Positions 38,579 through 48,054 of a stretch of DNA of 64,000 bases are shown piece after piece; position 1 is the stretch's first letter, and every line of letters starts with the position of its first letter. The notes beneath the pieces were generated by a model that searched no databases, had not been told where the DNA came from, and saw only the letters and a list, made by a program, of their open reading frames with translations. Source of the stretch: Roseitalea sp. (GTDB taxonomy: Bacteria > Pseudomonadota > Alphaproteobacteria > Rhizobiales > Rhizobiaceae); contig JAEPON010000010.1 of assembly GCA_017642895.1 (NCBI GenBank), positions 1 to 64,000 on the forward strand, read 5' to 3'. The translations under genes and the position numbers were made by a program.

Positions 38579-38682
38579 GCCGCCTGATAGTTCAAAGGCG
38601 GCGAAATTGTAAGGGCGTTGCACCCTTGCCGACACCATGACACAAGGCCGGCAGATCGTTGCTGCAGACGGTATGTCATCCC

Positions 38683-39567
38683 ATGAGCCAGGTCAGAAAC
38701 GTGCCGCTGGGCTTTGCGCTTGGCTTTGTCGGCATCGTCATATTTGGTGCAACGCTGCCGGCCACGGTCTTTGCCCTTGAGGTTTACGGGCCGCTCTTCA
38801 TCGCTTCGGCCCGCGCCGTGGCCGCCGGACTGCTCGCCATCTGCGTTCTGGTTGTGCGCGGGCGCGCCTTGCCGCTGCGGCCTGACGGGCGATTGCTGCT
38901 CGCGGGCGCGATGGTGACATTCGGGTTTCCCGCCTTTTCGTCGCTTGGCATGGTCAGCGTGCCGGCCAGCGATGGCGGCGTCGTCCTGGGCATTCTTCCT
39001 CTGGCAACGGCAATGTTTGCCGCCCTCCTCACCGCCGAAAAGCCCGGTGGCGCGTTTTGGGCGTGGGCGGTGGCGGGTTCGGTCCTGGTCATCTGGTTCG
39101 TCATCGGACAAGACGGCGGCGCGGCGCGCGACTTCTCAAATCCGGGCTATCTATGGCTTCTGGCGTCGGCCGTCTCGGCGGCGCTCGGCTATGTGGTCAT
39201 GGCGGAACTGACAAAGACGATGCCGGGCTGGGAGGTGATCTGCCGGGTCCTTGTTGCGTGCCTGCCGTTCAACATCGCAATCACCGCGCTGCTGTGGCAG
39301 CCCGACTACGCACAATTCGAGCTGGTGCCGGCACTGGCGCTCGGCTATCACGCGGTCTTTTCGATGTTCCTTGGCTTTTTCGCGTGGAATGCCGGGCTGG
39401 CGCTTGGCGGCATCGCGCGGGTTGGCCAGATCCAGCTCATGCAGATCTTCGTGACGATCGGCCTGTCGGTCTGGCTCCTGAACGAAACCGTGACCCTGCG
39501 CACATTGCTGTTTGCCGGTGCGGTCGCGGCGACCGTTTGGTTCGGCCGCCGCGCGCGTATCGGTTAG
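38683..39567 (+). CDS. EamA/DMT-family transporter
   Basis: This 294-aa protein has ten hydrophobic helices and two EamA repeats (SARAVAAGLLAICVLVVRG near the first, GYHAVFSMFLGFFAWNAGLA in the second). The substrate is unknown. Its stop overlaps the stop of the META-domain gene by four bases. The start ATG at 38683 is inside a longer frame beginning at 38659. Confidence 0.88.
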   Translation: MSQVRNVPLGFALGFVGIVIFGATLPATVFALEVYGPLFIASARAVAAGLLAICVLVVRGRALPLRPDGRLLLAGAMVTFGFPAFSSLGMVSVPASDGGVVLGILPLATAMFAALLTAEKPGGAFWAWAVAGSVLVIWFVIGQDGGAARDFSNPGYLWLLASAVSAALGYVVMAELTKTMPGWEVICRVLVACLPFNIAITALLWQPDYAQFELVPALALGYHAVFSMFLGFFAWNAGLALGGIARVGQIQLMQIFVTIGLSVWLLNETVTLRTLLFAGAVAATVWFGRRARIG

Positions 39568-40409
39568 TTGGCCGCCGCCCGGCCAAGCGACAAGACGGTG
39601 GCACCATTGGCATCGACGAGCATGAGCATGTCGCCCTCGACCGAATAGGCGCTTGCCGAGCCCAACGCGGCCAGGAAGGCGGTCTCGGCCGTCATGACCT
39701 CGGCCTCGCATGCCATCTTGGTCGATGCCAGCGGTCCGACGGTCAGGGCACCGTCCTCGCCGCCCTCGTAGCTTCCGGTGAAATTGTTGCAGCCGCCATT
39801 GCCGGAGATCGTCCCGGCATCGAACGCAACGAAGGCGGTGTCGCTGTCGGGCGAGGCCCAGCGCGAGCCGCTGAGCGGGCCTGACAGACCGACCGCGGCG
39901 AGCGCATTTTGCGCGGTCCCCGCCATGCCTTCCAGCGCGTCGCTCGCGCCCTCGGCCGCATCCTGCAACACCTGGCCTGCGCCCTCGGCCACCTCATTGG
40001 CGGCATCGGCAAGATTGCCTGCAGCATCGCCCAAAGCGTCCCCGGCTTCGCCGGCCATGGCGCCGGCATCTTCGGCCGCCTGTTGGACGGTCTCGCCGGC
40101 ATCCCCGACCATCTGGGTGGCGGTCTCCGTGGCGTTGTCGGCAGCATCGGTCACGGCCTGCGCGACGTCATCGGCCAGTTCGGTTGCCGTCTCGGCGGCG
40201 TTTTGCGCCGTTTCGGACGCCGCGTCGGCCATATCTTGCGCGGTTTCGGCAACCGTGTCACCGGCTGCCCCGGCCGCTTCCTGCGTTTCGTTGACAGCCT
40301 CTTCGACGGCGGTCTCGGCGGGCGCCTGTGCGGCCTGCTCCTCTTCGCCGCAGGCGGCGAGCGTCAGAAGCGCCAGCATGCTGACCGATGAAATGAGTGC
40401 TTTCTTCAT
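39564..40409 (-). CDS. Lipoprotein with helical repeats and META domain
   Basis: This 281-aa protein has a signal peptide ending in LAAC (lipobox). About 150 residues of Ala-, Glu-, Asp- and Thr-rich sequence follow, in repeating units such as [20 protein letters not shown], resembling LEA-type amphipathic helices. A C-terminal META (HslJ-like) domain starts near SGSRWASP and includes [14 protein letters not shown] and [17 protein letters not shown]. The two Cys could form a disulfide. The role is unknown; a desiccation or osmotic function is inference from the repeat character. Confidence 0.75.
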   Translation of the reverse strand: MKKALISSVSMLALLTLAACGEEEQAAQAPAETAVEEAVNETQEAAGAAGDTVAETAQDMADAASETAQNAAETATELADDVAQAVTDAADNATETATQMVGDAGETVQQAAEDAGAMAGEAGDALGDAAGNLADAANEVAEGAGQVLQDAAEGASDALEGMAGTAQNALAAVGLSGPLSGSRWASPDSDTAFVAFDAGTISGNGGCNNFTGSYEGGEDGALTVGPLASTKMACEAEVMTAETAFLAALGSASAYSVEGDMLMLVDANGATVLSLGRAAAN

Positions 40410-40435
40410 GGGATGTCATCCTCTCTTGGACCAGT

Positions 40436-40459
40436 CGTCCGGCATCAACCTGCCGGACG
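40436..40459. promoter_or_regulatory. 9-bp inverted repeat upstream of the META lipoprotein gene
   Basis: CGTCCGGCA and TGCCGGACG are perfect inverted repeats around a six-base centre, 27 bases upstream of the lipoprotein start. No T-run follows on either strand, so an operator or leader hairpin is more likely than a terminator. A nested GC-rich stem (40513-40548) lies further right in the leader of the next gene. Confidence 0.4.
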
Positions 40460-40586
40460 CCAGCGTGGTTGCGGCCAACTGTGTCGAAAAAATGTGCGCT
40501 GCAAAAAGAACGGCCGCCACCGGATGTTCGCCGGTTGCCGCTGGCGGCGATTTCCGCCAAGACTGGCGTCAAAGGGAGGGCCATCC

Positions 40587-43500
40587 ATGTCTGGGCAGTG
40601 GGATTTCTGGATCGATCGGGGCGGCACGTTCACCGATGTGATCGGCCGCGATCCGGGCGGGACGCTGCATGCCCACAAGCTTTTGTCCGAAAACCCCGAA
40701 GCCTATCGCGATGCCGCCGTGCAGGGCATTCGTGACCTCCTGCGCCTTGACGCGGGCGCGACACCGCCGCCCGGCCTGGTGCGCACGGTGCGGATGGGTA
40801 CGACGGTCGCCACCAACGCGCTGCTGGAGCGCAAGGGCGACCGGACGCTTTTGCTGATCACCAAGGGGTTCGGCGATGCGCTGCGGATCGCCTATCAGGC
40901 GCGGCCGGACATTTTCGCCAAACGGATCGTGCTGCCCGAGCAGCTCTATGAGCGCGTCATCGAAGTGCCGGAACGGGTGCTGGCGGCCGGGACGGTCGAA
41001 CACGCGCTGGACCCCGAATGGTTGCGGCCCGGACTGACGGCGGCGCGCGAGGCGGGCATCGACGCGGTCGCCATCGCCTTCATGCATGCCTGGGCGTTCC
41101 CAGCCCATGAGACGACCACAGCCGATCTTGCCCGGTCGATGGGCTTTTCTCAGGTCTCGGTCAGCCACGAGGTGTCGCCGCTCGCCAAGCTCGTCGGGCG
41201 CGGCGACACGACGGTGGTCGATGCCTATCTGTCGCCCATCCTGCGCCGCTATGTGGATCAGGTGGCCAGCGAATTGGGGATTGGTGCAACCAGCAAAACG
41301 CGCCTGCAATTCATGATGTCGTCGGGCGGGCTGACGGCGGCGGAAACCTTCCAGGGCAAGGATGCGATCCTGTCAGGGCCGGCGGGCGGTGTGGTCGGCA
41401 TGGTCGAGACGGCCCGCGACGAGGGCTTTGACAAGGTGATCGGCTTTGACATGGGCGGCACATCGACGGACGTCGCCCATTTCGCCGGCGACTATGAACG
41501 CGCCTTCGACACCGAGGTCGCCGGCGTGCGCATCCGCGCGCCGATGATGGACATCCATACGGTGGCGGCGGGCGGCGGCTCGATCCTCAAATATGAGGAC
41601 GGGCGCTTTCAAGCGGGCCCGGACAGCGCCGGCGCCAATCCTGGCCCGGCCTGCTACCGGCGCGGCGGGCCGCTCACGGTGACCGATGCCAATGTGATGA
41701 CCGGCAAGCTCGACCCGGCCTTTTTCCCGGCGATCTTCGGACCCGAACGCAATAAGCCGCTCGACGCCGACATCGTGCGCGAAAAATTCGCGGCGCTGGC
41801 CGACGCAATCGGCGATGGCCGGGCACCTGAAGAGGTGGCCGAGGGCTTCCTGAAGATCGCGGTCGAGAACATGGCCAATGCGATCAAGAAGATTTCCGTC
41901 CAACGCGGCTATGACGTGACCGAGTATGCGCTGAACTGCTTTGGTGGCGCTGGCGGTCAACATGCCTGCCTCGTCGCCGATGCGCTCGGCATGGACGCGG
42001 TGCTGATCCATCCGCTGTCGGGCCTTTTGTCGGCCTACGGCATCGGCCTGTCGAAAACCTTCGCCTCGCGCCAGCATGCGCTGGTCAAACCGCTGGATGA
42101 GGCGACGAAATCGGAAATTGCCAAACTTCTGAATCGGTTGCGCGGTGCGGTTCAACAGGAGCTCGAATCGCAGGGCGTTGCGACCGAAGCGATCGTCACC
42201 CGCGCAACGCTCCACATCCGCTATGACGGCACCGATACCGCGCTCGAAGTGCCGTTCGATGGCGAAGATATCCCTGCCGCGCGCGCAGCTTTTGAAACGG
42301 CGCACAAGGCACAGTTCGGATTCATCTCGCCGGGGCGCGCCATGGTGGTCGAGGCAGTTGGGCTTGCCGGTGAAGACGCCACCGACAATGCCCCTGCCCT
42401 TGATGCGCAGACCGCATCCGATCATCGACCTGAGCCGTCAAGCTCTGGCAGGATGTTCACCAATGGCGGCTGGCATGATGTCGGCGTGCATGTGCGCGGT
42501 GAGGGCGCGGTCGGTCCGGGCGCGCGGATCAAAGGGCCGGCGGTCATCGTCGAGCCCAACCAGACCATCATCGTCGAGCCGGGCTGGGAAGCCGAAGTGA
42601 CCGCGCGCAACACGGTGGTGATGCGGCGCGTGGAGGCGCGGACAGCCGCCGCCCCGATCGGTACCAATGCCGACCCGGTGATGCTGGAAGTTTTCAACAA
42701 CCTGTTCATGTCGATCGCCGAGCAGATGGGCGTGACGCTCCAGAACACGGCCTCGTCGGTCAACATCAAGGAGCGGCTCGACTTCTCCTGCGCGGTCTTC
42801 GATGCGACCGGTGCGCTGGTCGCCAATGCGCCGCACATGCCGGTGCATCTGGGGTCAATGGACCGGTCGGTGGAATCGATCATCCGGCACAACCCGGACA
42901 TGCGGCCGGGCGACGTGTTCGCGCTGAACGCGCCTTATAATGGCGGCACGCACCTTCCCGACATCACGGTCGTGACGCCGGTGTTTGAGGAGCGAGACGC
43001 ACCCCGCATCCTCTTCTTCGTCGCCTCGCGCGGTCACCATGCCGATGTCGGCGGGATGGCGCCGGGCTCGGCGACGCCCCGCGCCACCCATGTGGACGAG
43101 GAAGGCGTGCTCATCGACAATTTCAAGCTGGTCGATCAAGGCACGCTGCGCGAGGACGCGTTTGTCGACCTGATGACCGACCATGCCTGGCCGGCGCGCA
43201 ATCCGAAGCAGAACCTTGCCGACATCGTTGCCCAGGTGGCGGCCAACGAAAAAGGCGTCGCCGAATTGCGGCGCATGGTTGGCCATTTCTCGCTGCCGGT
43301 GGTTCAGGCCTACATGACCCACGTTCAGAACAATGCCGAAGAAAGCGTGCGGCGGGTCATCGACAGGCTTGCCGATTGCGCGGCGACCTACCCGACCGAC
43401 ACCGGCCAACAGATCAAGGTCCGGATCTCCGTCAATCGTGAGAAGCGCGAAGCCACGGTCGATTTCACCGGTACGTCGGCGATGGCAAAGAACAATTACA

Positions 43501-44213
43501 ACGCACCCGAGCCGGTGGCACGGGCCGCAGTTCTTTATGTCTTCCGGTTGATGGTGGAAGCCGGCATTCCGATGAATGCGGGCTGCCTGAAGCCGATCAA
43601 CATCGTGATCCCGGACGGCTCGATGCTCAAGCCGGTCTTTCCGGCGGCCGTGGTCGCCGGCAACACGGAGACCAGCCAGCACGTCACCAATTGCCTCTTG
43701 CAAGCGCTCGGCGCGCTCGCCAATGCGCAAGGCACAATGAACAATCTGACCTATGGCAATGCGCGCCACCAGAATTACGAGACGATCTGTTCGGGCGCGC
43801 CGGCCGGCGTCATGAATGACGGCCACGCTTTCGCCGGCGCCCCGGGTGTGCACACGCACATGACCAACACGCGGATGACGGACCCCGAGATTCTGGAGAT
43901 GCGCTATCCGATCGTCGTCGAGGAGTTCTCGATCCGGTCCGGATCGGGTGGCGACGGCCAGTATCGCGGCGGCGACGGCACGCGGCGCGTTTTGCGCTTT
44001 CTCGAAGATATGGAATGCGCCATCGTCTCCTCACACCGGACCGTGCCGCCCAAGGGGCTTGCCGGCGGCGGCGACGGCCAGGTGGGCAAGACCGAAATCA
44101 GGCGGTTGGACGGCACGCTCGAAGAATTGAAGCATGCCGACCAGACATCGGTGAACGCGGGCGAAGCGGTGATCGTGACGACGCCGACGCCGGGCGGGTA
44201 CGGGGCGGCATAA
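40587..44213 (+). CDS. 5-oxoprolinase / hydantoinase A-B fusion protein
   Basis: This 1208-aa protein joins HyuA and HyuB domains, as in ATP-dependent 5-oxoprolinase (OplAH). The order is Hydant_A_N ([17 protein letters not shown] at about residues 6-22), hydantoinase A ([18 protein letters not shown] near 290), a C-terminal A region, then hydantoinase B from about residue 690 ([20 protein letters not shown]). The likely reaction is opening of 5-oxoproline to glutamate with ATP, but related enzymes act on hydantoins, and the sequence alone does not decide. AGGGAGG precedes the ATG. It is a stand-alone gene. Confidence 0.9.
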   Translation: MSGQWDFWIDRGGTFTDVIGRDPGGTLHAHKLLSENPEAYRDAAVQGIRDLLRLDAGATPPPGLVRTVRMGTTVATNALLERKGDRTLLLITKGFGDALRIAYQARPDIFAKRIVLPEQLYERVIEVPERVLAAGTVEHALDPEWLRPGLTAAREAGIDAVAIAFMHAWAFPAHETTTADLARSMGFSQVSVSHEVSPLAKLVGRGDTTVVDAYLSPILRRYVDQVASELGIGATSKTRLQFMMSSGGLTAAETFQGKDAILSGPAGGVVGMVETARDEGFDKVIGFDMGGTSTDVAHFAGDYERAFDTEVAGVRIRAPMMDIHTVAAGGGSILKYEDGRFQAGPDSAGANPGPACYRRGGPLTVTDANVMTGKLDPAFFPAIFGPERNKPLDADIVREKFAALADAIGDGRAPEEVAEGFLKIAVENMANAIKKISVQRGYDVTEYALNCFGGAGGQHACLVADALGMDAVLIHPLSGLLSAYGIGLSKTFASRQHALVKPLDEATKSEIAKLLNRLRGAVQQELESQGVATEAIVTRATLHIRYDGTDTALEVPFDGEDIPAARAAFETAHKAQFGFISPGRAMVVEAVGLAGEDATDNAPALDAQTASDHRPEPSSSGRMFTNGGWHDVGVHVRGEGAVGPGARIKGPAVIVEPNQTIIVEPGWEAEVTARNTVVMRRVEARTAAAPIGTNADPVMLEVFNNLFMSIAEQMGVTLQNTASSVNIKERLDFSCAVFDATGALVANAPHMPVHLGSMDRSVESIIRHNPDMRPGDVFALNAPYNGGTHLPDITVVTPVFEERDAPRILFFVASRGHHADVGGMAPGSATPRATHVDEEGVLIDNFKLVDQGTLREDAFVDLMTDHAWPARNPKQNLADIVAQVAANEKGVAELRRMVGHFSLPVVQAYMTHVQNNAEESVRRVIDRLADCAATYPTDTGQQIKVRISVNREKREATVDFTGTSAMAKNNYNAPEPVARAAVLYVFRLMVEAGIPMNAGCLKPINIVIPDGSMLKPVFPAAVVAGNTETSQHVTNCLLQALGALANAQGTMNNLTYGNARHQNYETICSGAPAGVMNDGHAFAGAPGVHTHMTNTRMTDPEILEMRYPIVVEEFSIRSGSGGDGQYRGGDGTRRVLRFLEDMECAIVSSHRTVPPKGLAGGGDGQVGKTEIRRLDGTLEELKHADQTSVNAGEAVIVTTPTPGGYGAA

Positions 44214-44229
44214 GCCGCCCCCGCAGTCA

Positions 44230-44778
44230 TCAATGCCGGTCGCCGAACCACATGCGGCGGAACAGGCTGTCCTTCCTGATCCACTGGTGCCAGGCAAAGG
44301 CAGCAATGTGCAGGACGATCAACGCCATCAGGATGTTGGCCAGGATCGCGTGCGCATAGCGCGGCGGATAGGCCCAGAAATCGGCCGGCAGCGGGTCGCC
44401 CGACCCGCCAAAGACGATCGGCGGCAGGCCGGCCAGAACCGAGATGCCGATGCCGGAGCCAGCCATCAGGATCACCACAGCATAGAGCGTCCAGTGCATC
44501 CAGACGCCGGCCCGGTCGAGAAGGCCGTTGCCGGTCTCGACATGGGGCGGCTTTTCGGTGCGCGCGCGCACGACAAGGCGGACCAGCATCAACAGCAGAA
44601 TCAGGATGCCAATCGACATGTGCGCGCGCAGCATGAAGATCTTGTCGGGATCGGAATTGGGTGTTTCGGCGAGCAGTACACCGCCGGCGAACAGGGCAAC
44701 GCCAATCATCAGCGCCAGGAGCCAGTGCAGCGTGACCAGCAGCGGGTGGTAGCGTTTGGGTTGGGTGGTAGCGGACAT
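44230..44778 (-). CDS. Cytochrome b561
   Basis: This 182-aa di-heme membrane protein has four helices. Candidate heme ligands are His18 (LVTLHW), His53 (RAHMSIG), His95 (WMHW), His143 (YAHAIL) and His157 (IVLHIAAF). It belongs to the prokaryotic b561 family, which moves electrons between quinol and other acceptors, for instance in superoxide removal. It lies 29 bases downstream of an EF-hand protein gene on the same strand and is probably cotranscribed with it. Confidence 0.92.
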   Translation of the reverse strand: MSATTQPKRYHPLLVTLHWLLALMIGVALFAGGVLLAETPNSDPDKIFMLRAHMSIGILILLLMLVRLVVRARTEKPPHVETGNGLLDRAGVWMHWTLYAVVILMAGSGIGISVLAGLPPIVFGGSGDPLPADFWAYPPRYAHAILANILMALIVLHIAAFAWHQWIRKDSLFRRMWFGDRH

Positions 44779-44807
44779 GGCAATGGGCCTCCAGACCGGT
44801 TGAACCT

Positions 44808-45311
44808 TTACTGTGCGGACACGTCGATGTCGGGCCGGATGGCGGCGCGCATGACGAGATTGACACTGTATCCGATCAGATACTCGTCTTCATCGAGAAC
44901 CGAGTCACCATTGATGTCGGCGCGGCGGAAATCCATGGACAGCGCGAACCGGTGCTCGGACTGGGTCAGCTTGCCGTCGCCATTGCGGTCCCACATGGCA
45001 AACAGGATGCGCCTTGCCGTGACAATCGCCTCGGGCTTGCCCTCGTCCACGGCGGCCTCCTCAAAACCGATGTCCCATGCGGAAAACTCGGCGAAGTCCA
45101 CACGGCCGTCATTGTCATAGTCCATGCCCTCAAAGACTCCCTGCCGGAACTTCTCCATGTCGCCCATGTGAACGTAACCCTTGCCGTCCTCATCGATAGC
45201 GTTGAACGAAACGACCGCCACATCGCGGCCCATGGTGTTTTCCTGCTCGGCGGCGGCGGGAACAACGGCGCTGAAGAGCAACAGTGCCAATCCGCTCATG
45301 CATTGTCTCAT
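44808..45311 (-). CDS. Exported EF-hand protein
   Basis: This 167-aa protein has a signal peptide (cleavage near PAAAE, about residue 21) and four EF-hand-type loops: residues 40-51 (DEDGKGYVHMGD), 64-75 (DYDNDGRVDFAE), 108-119 (DRNGDGKLTQSE) and 132-143 (DINGDSVLDEDE). The last three keep the Asp/Asn calcium ligands well. It is likely a periplasmic calcium-binding protein. It precedes the cytochrome b561 gene, and a MarR gene is divergent from it. Confidence 0.85.
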   Translation of the reverse strand: MRQCMSGLALLLFSAVVPAAAEQENTMGRDVAVVSFNAIDEDGKGYVHMGDMEKFRQGVFEGMDYDNDGRVDFAEFSAWDIGFEEAAVDEGKPEAIVTARRILFAMWDRNGDGKLTQSEHRFALSMDFRRADINGDSVLDEDEYLIGYSVNLVMRAAIRPDIDVSAQ

Positions 45312-45375
45312 CGTGGTCTCCTTCGGGCTGTTTCAAGCGCAGCAGCGCGCATCATCGATCGCACATATCACGCAT

Positions 45376-45396
45376 TTGCAATTGTTGCAATTGCAA
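45376..45396. promoter_or_regulatory. TTGCAA-repeat palindrome between EF-hand and MarR genes
   Basis: TTGCAATTGCAA (45385-45396) is a perfect 12-bp palindrome, preceded at once by TTGCAATTG (45376-45384). It lies in the 122-bp divergent gap, 74 bases from the EF-hand start and 38 bases from the MarR start. Position and AT-rich symmetry suit a MarR operator. Confidence 0.5.
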
Positions 45397-45433
45397 ATCT
45401 TGCGATTTTGCGACAATCTGAAAGAACCGAAGC

Positions 45434-45880
45434 ATGGACATTTCGATGCGCGCGCGCCTCAGTCGCGAAAACTCAATCGGCTGGATAATCCAGCGCCTTG
45501 CGCGGCGGCTCGACGACGCCATGAACGCGCGTCTGGCCGACCACGGGCTGACACTGCCCCAGTTCGCCATCATGATGACCGTGATCGAACATAACCGCAT
45601 GACGCAGGCCGAGATCGGGCGGCGTTTCGCCATGCCGGCCTATGCGATCAGCCGCGCGATCGACGCGCTTGAAGCGGACGGATTTCTGGTGCGGGACGCC
45701 CATCCCTCCTCGCGCCGCGCCCACCAGATCCAGGCCACCGAAAAAGCGGTGGCCCTGGCGCCGGCCATGTTTGCGATCGTCAAGGCTGTCAATGCCGACC
45801 TGACCGCCGGCCTGGCGCAGGACGATGCAGACCGGCTGCGCCAATTGCTGGCCGAAGCGATGGCGGGCGCAACGCTGTGA
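45434..45880 (+). CDS. MarR-family regulator
   Basis: This 148-aa winged-helix protein has the features LTLPQFAIMMTVIEHNRMTQ, then AEIGRRFAMPAYAISRAIDA (recognition helix) and the wing HPSSRRAHQIQATEKAVAL. It is divergent from the EF-hand/cytochrome b561 pair, with a palindrome between, and so is its likely regulator. An alternative start is the ATG at 45446. The ligand is unknown. Confidence 0.88.
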   Translation: MDISMRARLSRENSIGWIIQRLARRLDDAMNARLADHGLTLPQFAIMMTVIEHNRMTQAEIGRRFAMPAYAISRAIDALEADGFLVRDAHPSSRRAHQIQATEKAVALAPAMFAIVKAVNADLTAGLAQDDADRLRQLLAEAMAGATL

Positions 45881-45938
45881 CCATACCGCGCCCGGGCCGG
45901 CCGCCGTTTTTGCCGGCCCGAATTCGGTGAACGCAAAC

Positions 45939-45963
45939 TGAACGGGCGGTTCAGCACCGGTTC
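45939..45963 (+). promoter_or_regulatory. Shared promoter-like element upstream of first curlin gene
   Basis: TGAAC, 14 bases, then CGGTTC; the first 14 bases of this element are identical to those at 47038-47051 upstream of the second curlin gene. TGAAC and GTTCA also form an inverted repeat around GGGCG. The spacing resembles an ECF-sigma promoter or a repeated operator. GGTTAACGCC occurs near both copies as well. Confidence 0.5.
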
Positions 45964-46035
45964 CGCCCGCCTCTCCTAGACATGGTTAACGCCTCGAAGA
46001 CGAGCGTCGCAAACCAAAGTCAAAGGAGAACGCCC

Positions 46036-46467
46036 ATGTCCCGCAAACTCATCATCGCAGCATCGCTTGCCATCGCTTCGGCCTTCGCCGCCCCTGCCAT
46101 GGCCAACGACGTCACCATCGACCAGTTCGGCTTCGGCAATTCCGCCGGCGGCGGCCAGACCGGCTGGAACAACAAGCTCGGCGTCTTCCAGGACGGCGTG
46201 TTCAACAACACGATCATCGAGCAGTTCGGATCGAACAACACGGCCGCCACCGGCCAGAGCGGCTGGAACAACAATGCCGAAACCAGCCAGAACGGCCACA
46301 ACAATGCCGGCGGCATCGGCCAGTTCGGCGACAATCACAACGCCATCCTGACCCAGGACGGCAACGGCAATGTCGCCGCCGGTGTCCAGGTCGGCAATGG
46401 CTGCGACGCCGACGTCGCGCAGGCCGGCAGCGGCAATGTCGCCGCCTTCGTCCAGACCTGCCCGTAA
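46036..46467 (+). CDS. Curlin-repeat protein (CsgA/CsgB-like amyloid subunit)
   Basis: This 143-aa exported protein has a signal peptide (cleavage near PAMAND, residue 23) followed by about five curlin-type repeats with Q-x-G-x-x-N spacing, for example QFGFGNSAGGGQTGWNN, QFGSNNTAATGQSGWNN and QDGNGNVAAGVQ. Such repeats stack into the cross-beta core of curli fibres. It carries two C-terminal Cys (NGCDADV and QTCP), unusual for curlins. AAAGGAG lies nine bases before the ATG. csgH follows 85 bases later. Whether it is the major subunit or the nucleator cannot be decided. Confidence 0.85.
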   Translation: MSRKLIIAASLAIASAFAAPAMANDVTIDQFGFGNSAGGGQTGWNNKLGVFQDGVFNNTIIEQFGSNNTAATGQSGWNNNAETSQNGHNNAGGIGQFGDNHNAILTQDGNGNVAAGVQVGNGCDADVAQAGSGNVAAFVQTCP

Positions 46468-46552
46468 CGGCGCACAAAACGCCCAAAGCAGGCGCCGGGG
46501 GGAGCGGATTGCTTCCTCCGGCCAACCCCCGCACAAATCAAAGGAGAACGAC

Positions 46553-46945
46553 ATGACCGACAAACGTCTCATGGCCGCCGCCGGGCTTCTGGCGGCAACG
46601 CTGGCCACCGGCTGCTCGGCCATCGCCAGCGACACCAACGTTGCAAACGCAGACCCTGTGCGCTGCGAAATCCAGGCGCAGGACCAGCGCGGCATGGTTC
46701 GCCTGCAAGGCGTCATGCATGCCGATACCGGCCTGAACGGCACCTACACCTTCACTGTCAAAAGCGTCGGACGCGGCGGCAACACCAATATCTCGCAAGG
46801 CTCGAGCTTTTTTGCCGGCCCCAGCGGCCCCACCACACTGGGCATGGTGATGCTGTCGTCCGGCGGTGCCTATGATGTGGAACTCGATGTCAAGGCCGAC
46901 GGCGAGCGCTATCGCTGCGCCGAACGGATCGGCGGCGTGATCTGA
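46553..46945 (+). CDS. csgH: Curli assembly chaperone CsgH
   Basis: This 130-aa periplasmic protein resembles CsgH, the alphaproteobacterial counterpart of CsgC that stops curlin from polymerising inside the cell. The signal peptide ends in LATGC, so it may be a lipoprotein. The beta-sandwich has VRCEIQAQDQRGMVRLQGVM, later TFTVKSVGRGGNTNISQGSS and YRCAERIGGV; the two Cys can form the family disulfide. AAGGAG precedes the ATG. Its place between two curlin genes supports the assignment. Confidence 0.82.
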   Translation: MTDKRLMAAAGLLAATLATGCSAIASDTNVANADPVRCEIQAQDQRGMVRLQGVMHADTGLNGTYTFTVKSVGRGGNTNISQGSSFFAGPSGPTTLGMVMLSSGGAYDVELDVKADGERYRCAERIGGVI

Positions 46946-46972
46946 CCATCGCCCGAGCCGTTTTTGAGCAGC

Positions 46973-47000
46973 AAAGCCCCGCTTTTCCGGCGGGGCTTTT
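46973..47000 (+). terminator. Rho-independent terminator after csgH
   Basis: AAAGCCCCGC (46973-46982) pairs with GCGGGGCTTT (46990-46999) around a seven-base loop and runs into T. It separates csgH from the second curlin gene, which therefore needs its own promoter. Confidence 0.88.
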
Positions 47001-47037
47001 GCTTAATGGCAGGTTAAGGAACCTGGTTAACGCCCGA

Positions 47038-47062
47038 TGAACGGGCGGTTCCGAACCGGTTC
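47038..47062 (+). promoter_or_regulatory. Shared promoter-like element upstream of second curlin gene
   Basis: TGAAC-N14-CGGTTC, with 14 identical bases to the copy at 45939-45952. GAACCGGTTC at 47053-47062 is a perfect palindrome here. It lies 57 bases before the second curlin start, past the csgH terminator. Confidence 0.5.
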
Positions 47063-47118
47063 AGCCGATGGCGGGCAATGTGGTTTCAACACTGCAAAAC
47101 CTATCGGAGGACTGTCCC

Positions 47119-47526
47119 ATGACCCGCACCCGCTTCACCGCCCTTGCCGCCGCAGCCGCTATCGCCGCAGGCACCTTCGCCCCGCTCGCACCGGCCCATG
47201 CCGGCGGTTCGGTCTCGATCTCGATCGCACCCGGCTCGGCCGATGCCGCGCATGCCATGCGCGCCGGGCTTGGCCTTTACGCCATCGCCAACGGCATCAA
47301 GAACGGCTCGATCTCCCAGAACGGCATCGGCAACGCCGCCGGCCTGATCCAGAACGGCTCTGGCAATCTGGGCATTGTTCATCAGGAAGGCGATGGCCAT
47401 GAAGGCACGTTGACGCAGAACGGCAATGGCAACACCCACGGCCTGTTCCAGTTCGGCAAGGGCACCAGCGGCCATGTCAGCCAGTCCGGCGGGCAGACCG
47501 GCGCCACCTTCCAGTTCGGCTGGTGA
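47119..47526 (+). CDS. Curlin-repeat protein (second CsgA/CsgB-like subunit)
   Basis: This 135-aa protein has a signal peptide (cleavage near PAHAGG, residue 28) and a spacer of about 40 residues without curlin repeats. Four repeats follow (SISQNGIGNAAGLIQNGSGN, TLTQNGNGNTHGLFQFGKGT and others), and it ends in FQFGW. CGGAGG lies before the ATG. The longer N-terminal part and fewer repeats differ from the first curlin, so one may be the fibre subunit and the other the nucleator. No secretion channel gene (csgG) lies in the window. Confidence 0.82.
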   Translation: MTRTRFTALAAAAAIAAGTFAPLAPAHAGGSVSISIAPGSADAAHAMRAGLGLYAIANGIKNGSISQNGIGNAAGLIQNGSGNLGIVHQEGDGHEGTLTQNGNGNTHGLFQFGKGTSGHVSQSGGQTGATFQFGW

Positions 47527-47565
47527 ACACTGCCCGAGCTCACAACCATGCGTGGCACGGTGCGT

Positions 47566-48033
47566 TCAGCGCGCCGTGCTGATCTCGTCAATCACGGCAA
47601 TCATTTCGCGCAAATCCACTGATCCCGCCCGCGCCCCGATTTCGCCCTGTGCCGCGTGCCAGGCTAGCGTCGCCGCGTGCAGACGTTCCTTGCCATCGCT
47701 CGACAGCGAAACGATGCGGCGGCGGCGATCCACCGGATCGCTTTGCGATGTCACGAGCCCGTCCCGTTCAAGCGGCGCAAGCGCGCGCGAAGCGGCCGAC
47801 TGATCAAGGTCCAACGCGTCGGCCACGTCCTGCACGGTCGGCACTTTTGTCTGCGCGATCAGCGCCATGATGCCGAACTGGCCAATCGTCAGCCCGTGCG
47901 GCTCAAGGTGCCCGTCGTAGAAGCGGATGAGCTTGCGCGATGCTTTGCGCATGGCAAGGCAGTAGCAGACCGCCGCCCGCGCATCACCAGCGTGATCGTC
48001 TTCAACATCAGGTCCGGAGGGCGACACGTTCAT
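47566..48033 (-). CDS. MarR-family regulator
   Basis: This 155-aa winged-helix protein has LTIGQFGIMALIAQTKVPTV, DALDLDQSAASRALAPLERD (recognition helix) and the wing QSDPVDRRRRIVSLSSDGKE. Several Cys lie near the N-terminus (CYC). I chose ATG 48033; longer starts would cover the operator region. It is divergent from a PaaI-type thioesterase, and two identical 12-bp palindromes lie between them. Its 3' end faces the second curlin gene. Confidence 0.85.
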   Translation of the reverse strand: MNVSPSGPDVEDDHAGDARAAVCYCLAMRKASRKLIRFYDGHLEPHGLTIGQFGIMALIAQTKVPTVQDVADALDLDQSAASRALAPLERDGLVTSQSDPVDRRRRIVSLSSDGKERLHAATLAWHAAQGEIGARAGSVDLREMIAVIDEISTAR

Positions 48034-48054
48034 AGCGTGATCTCGATTGACTTC

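Noticed and set aside
46036..47526. Asn/Gln/Gly repeats as a phage tail fibre or surface-layer gene
   Set aside because: The spacing fits curlin repeats and csgH lies between the two genes.
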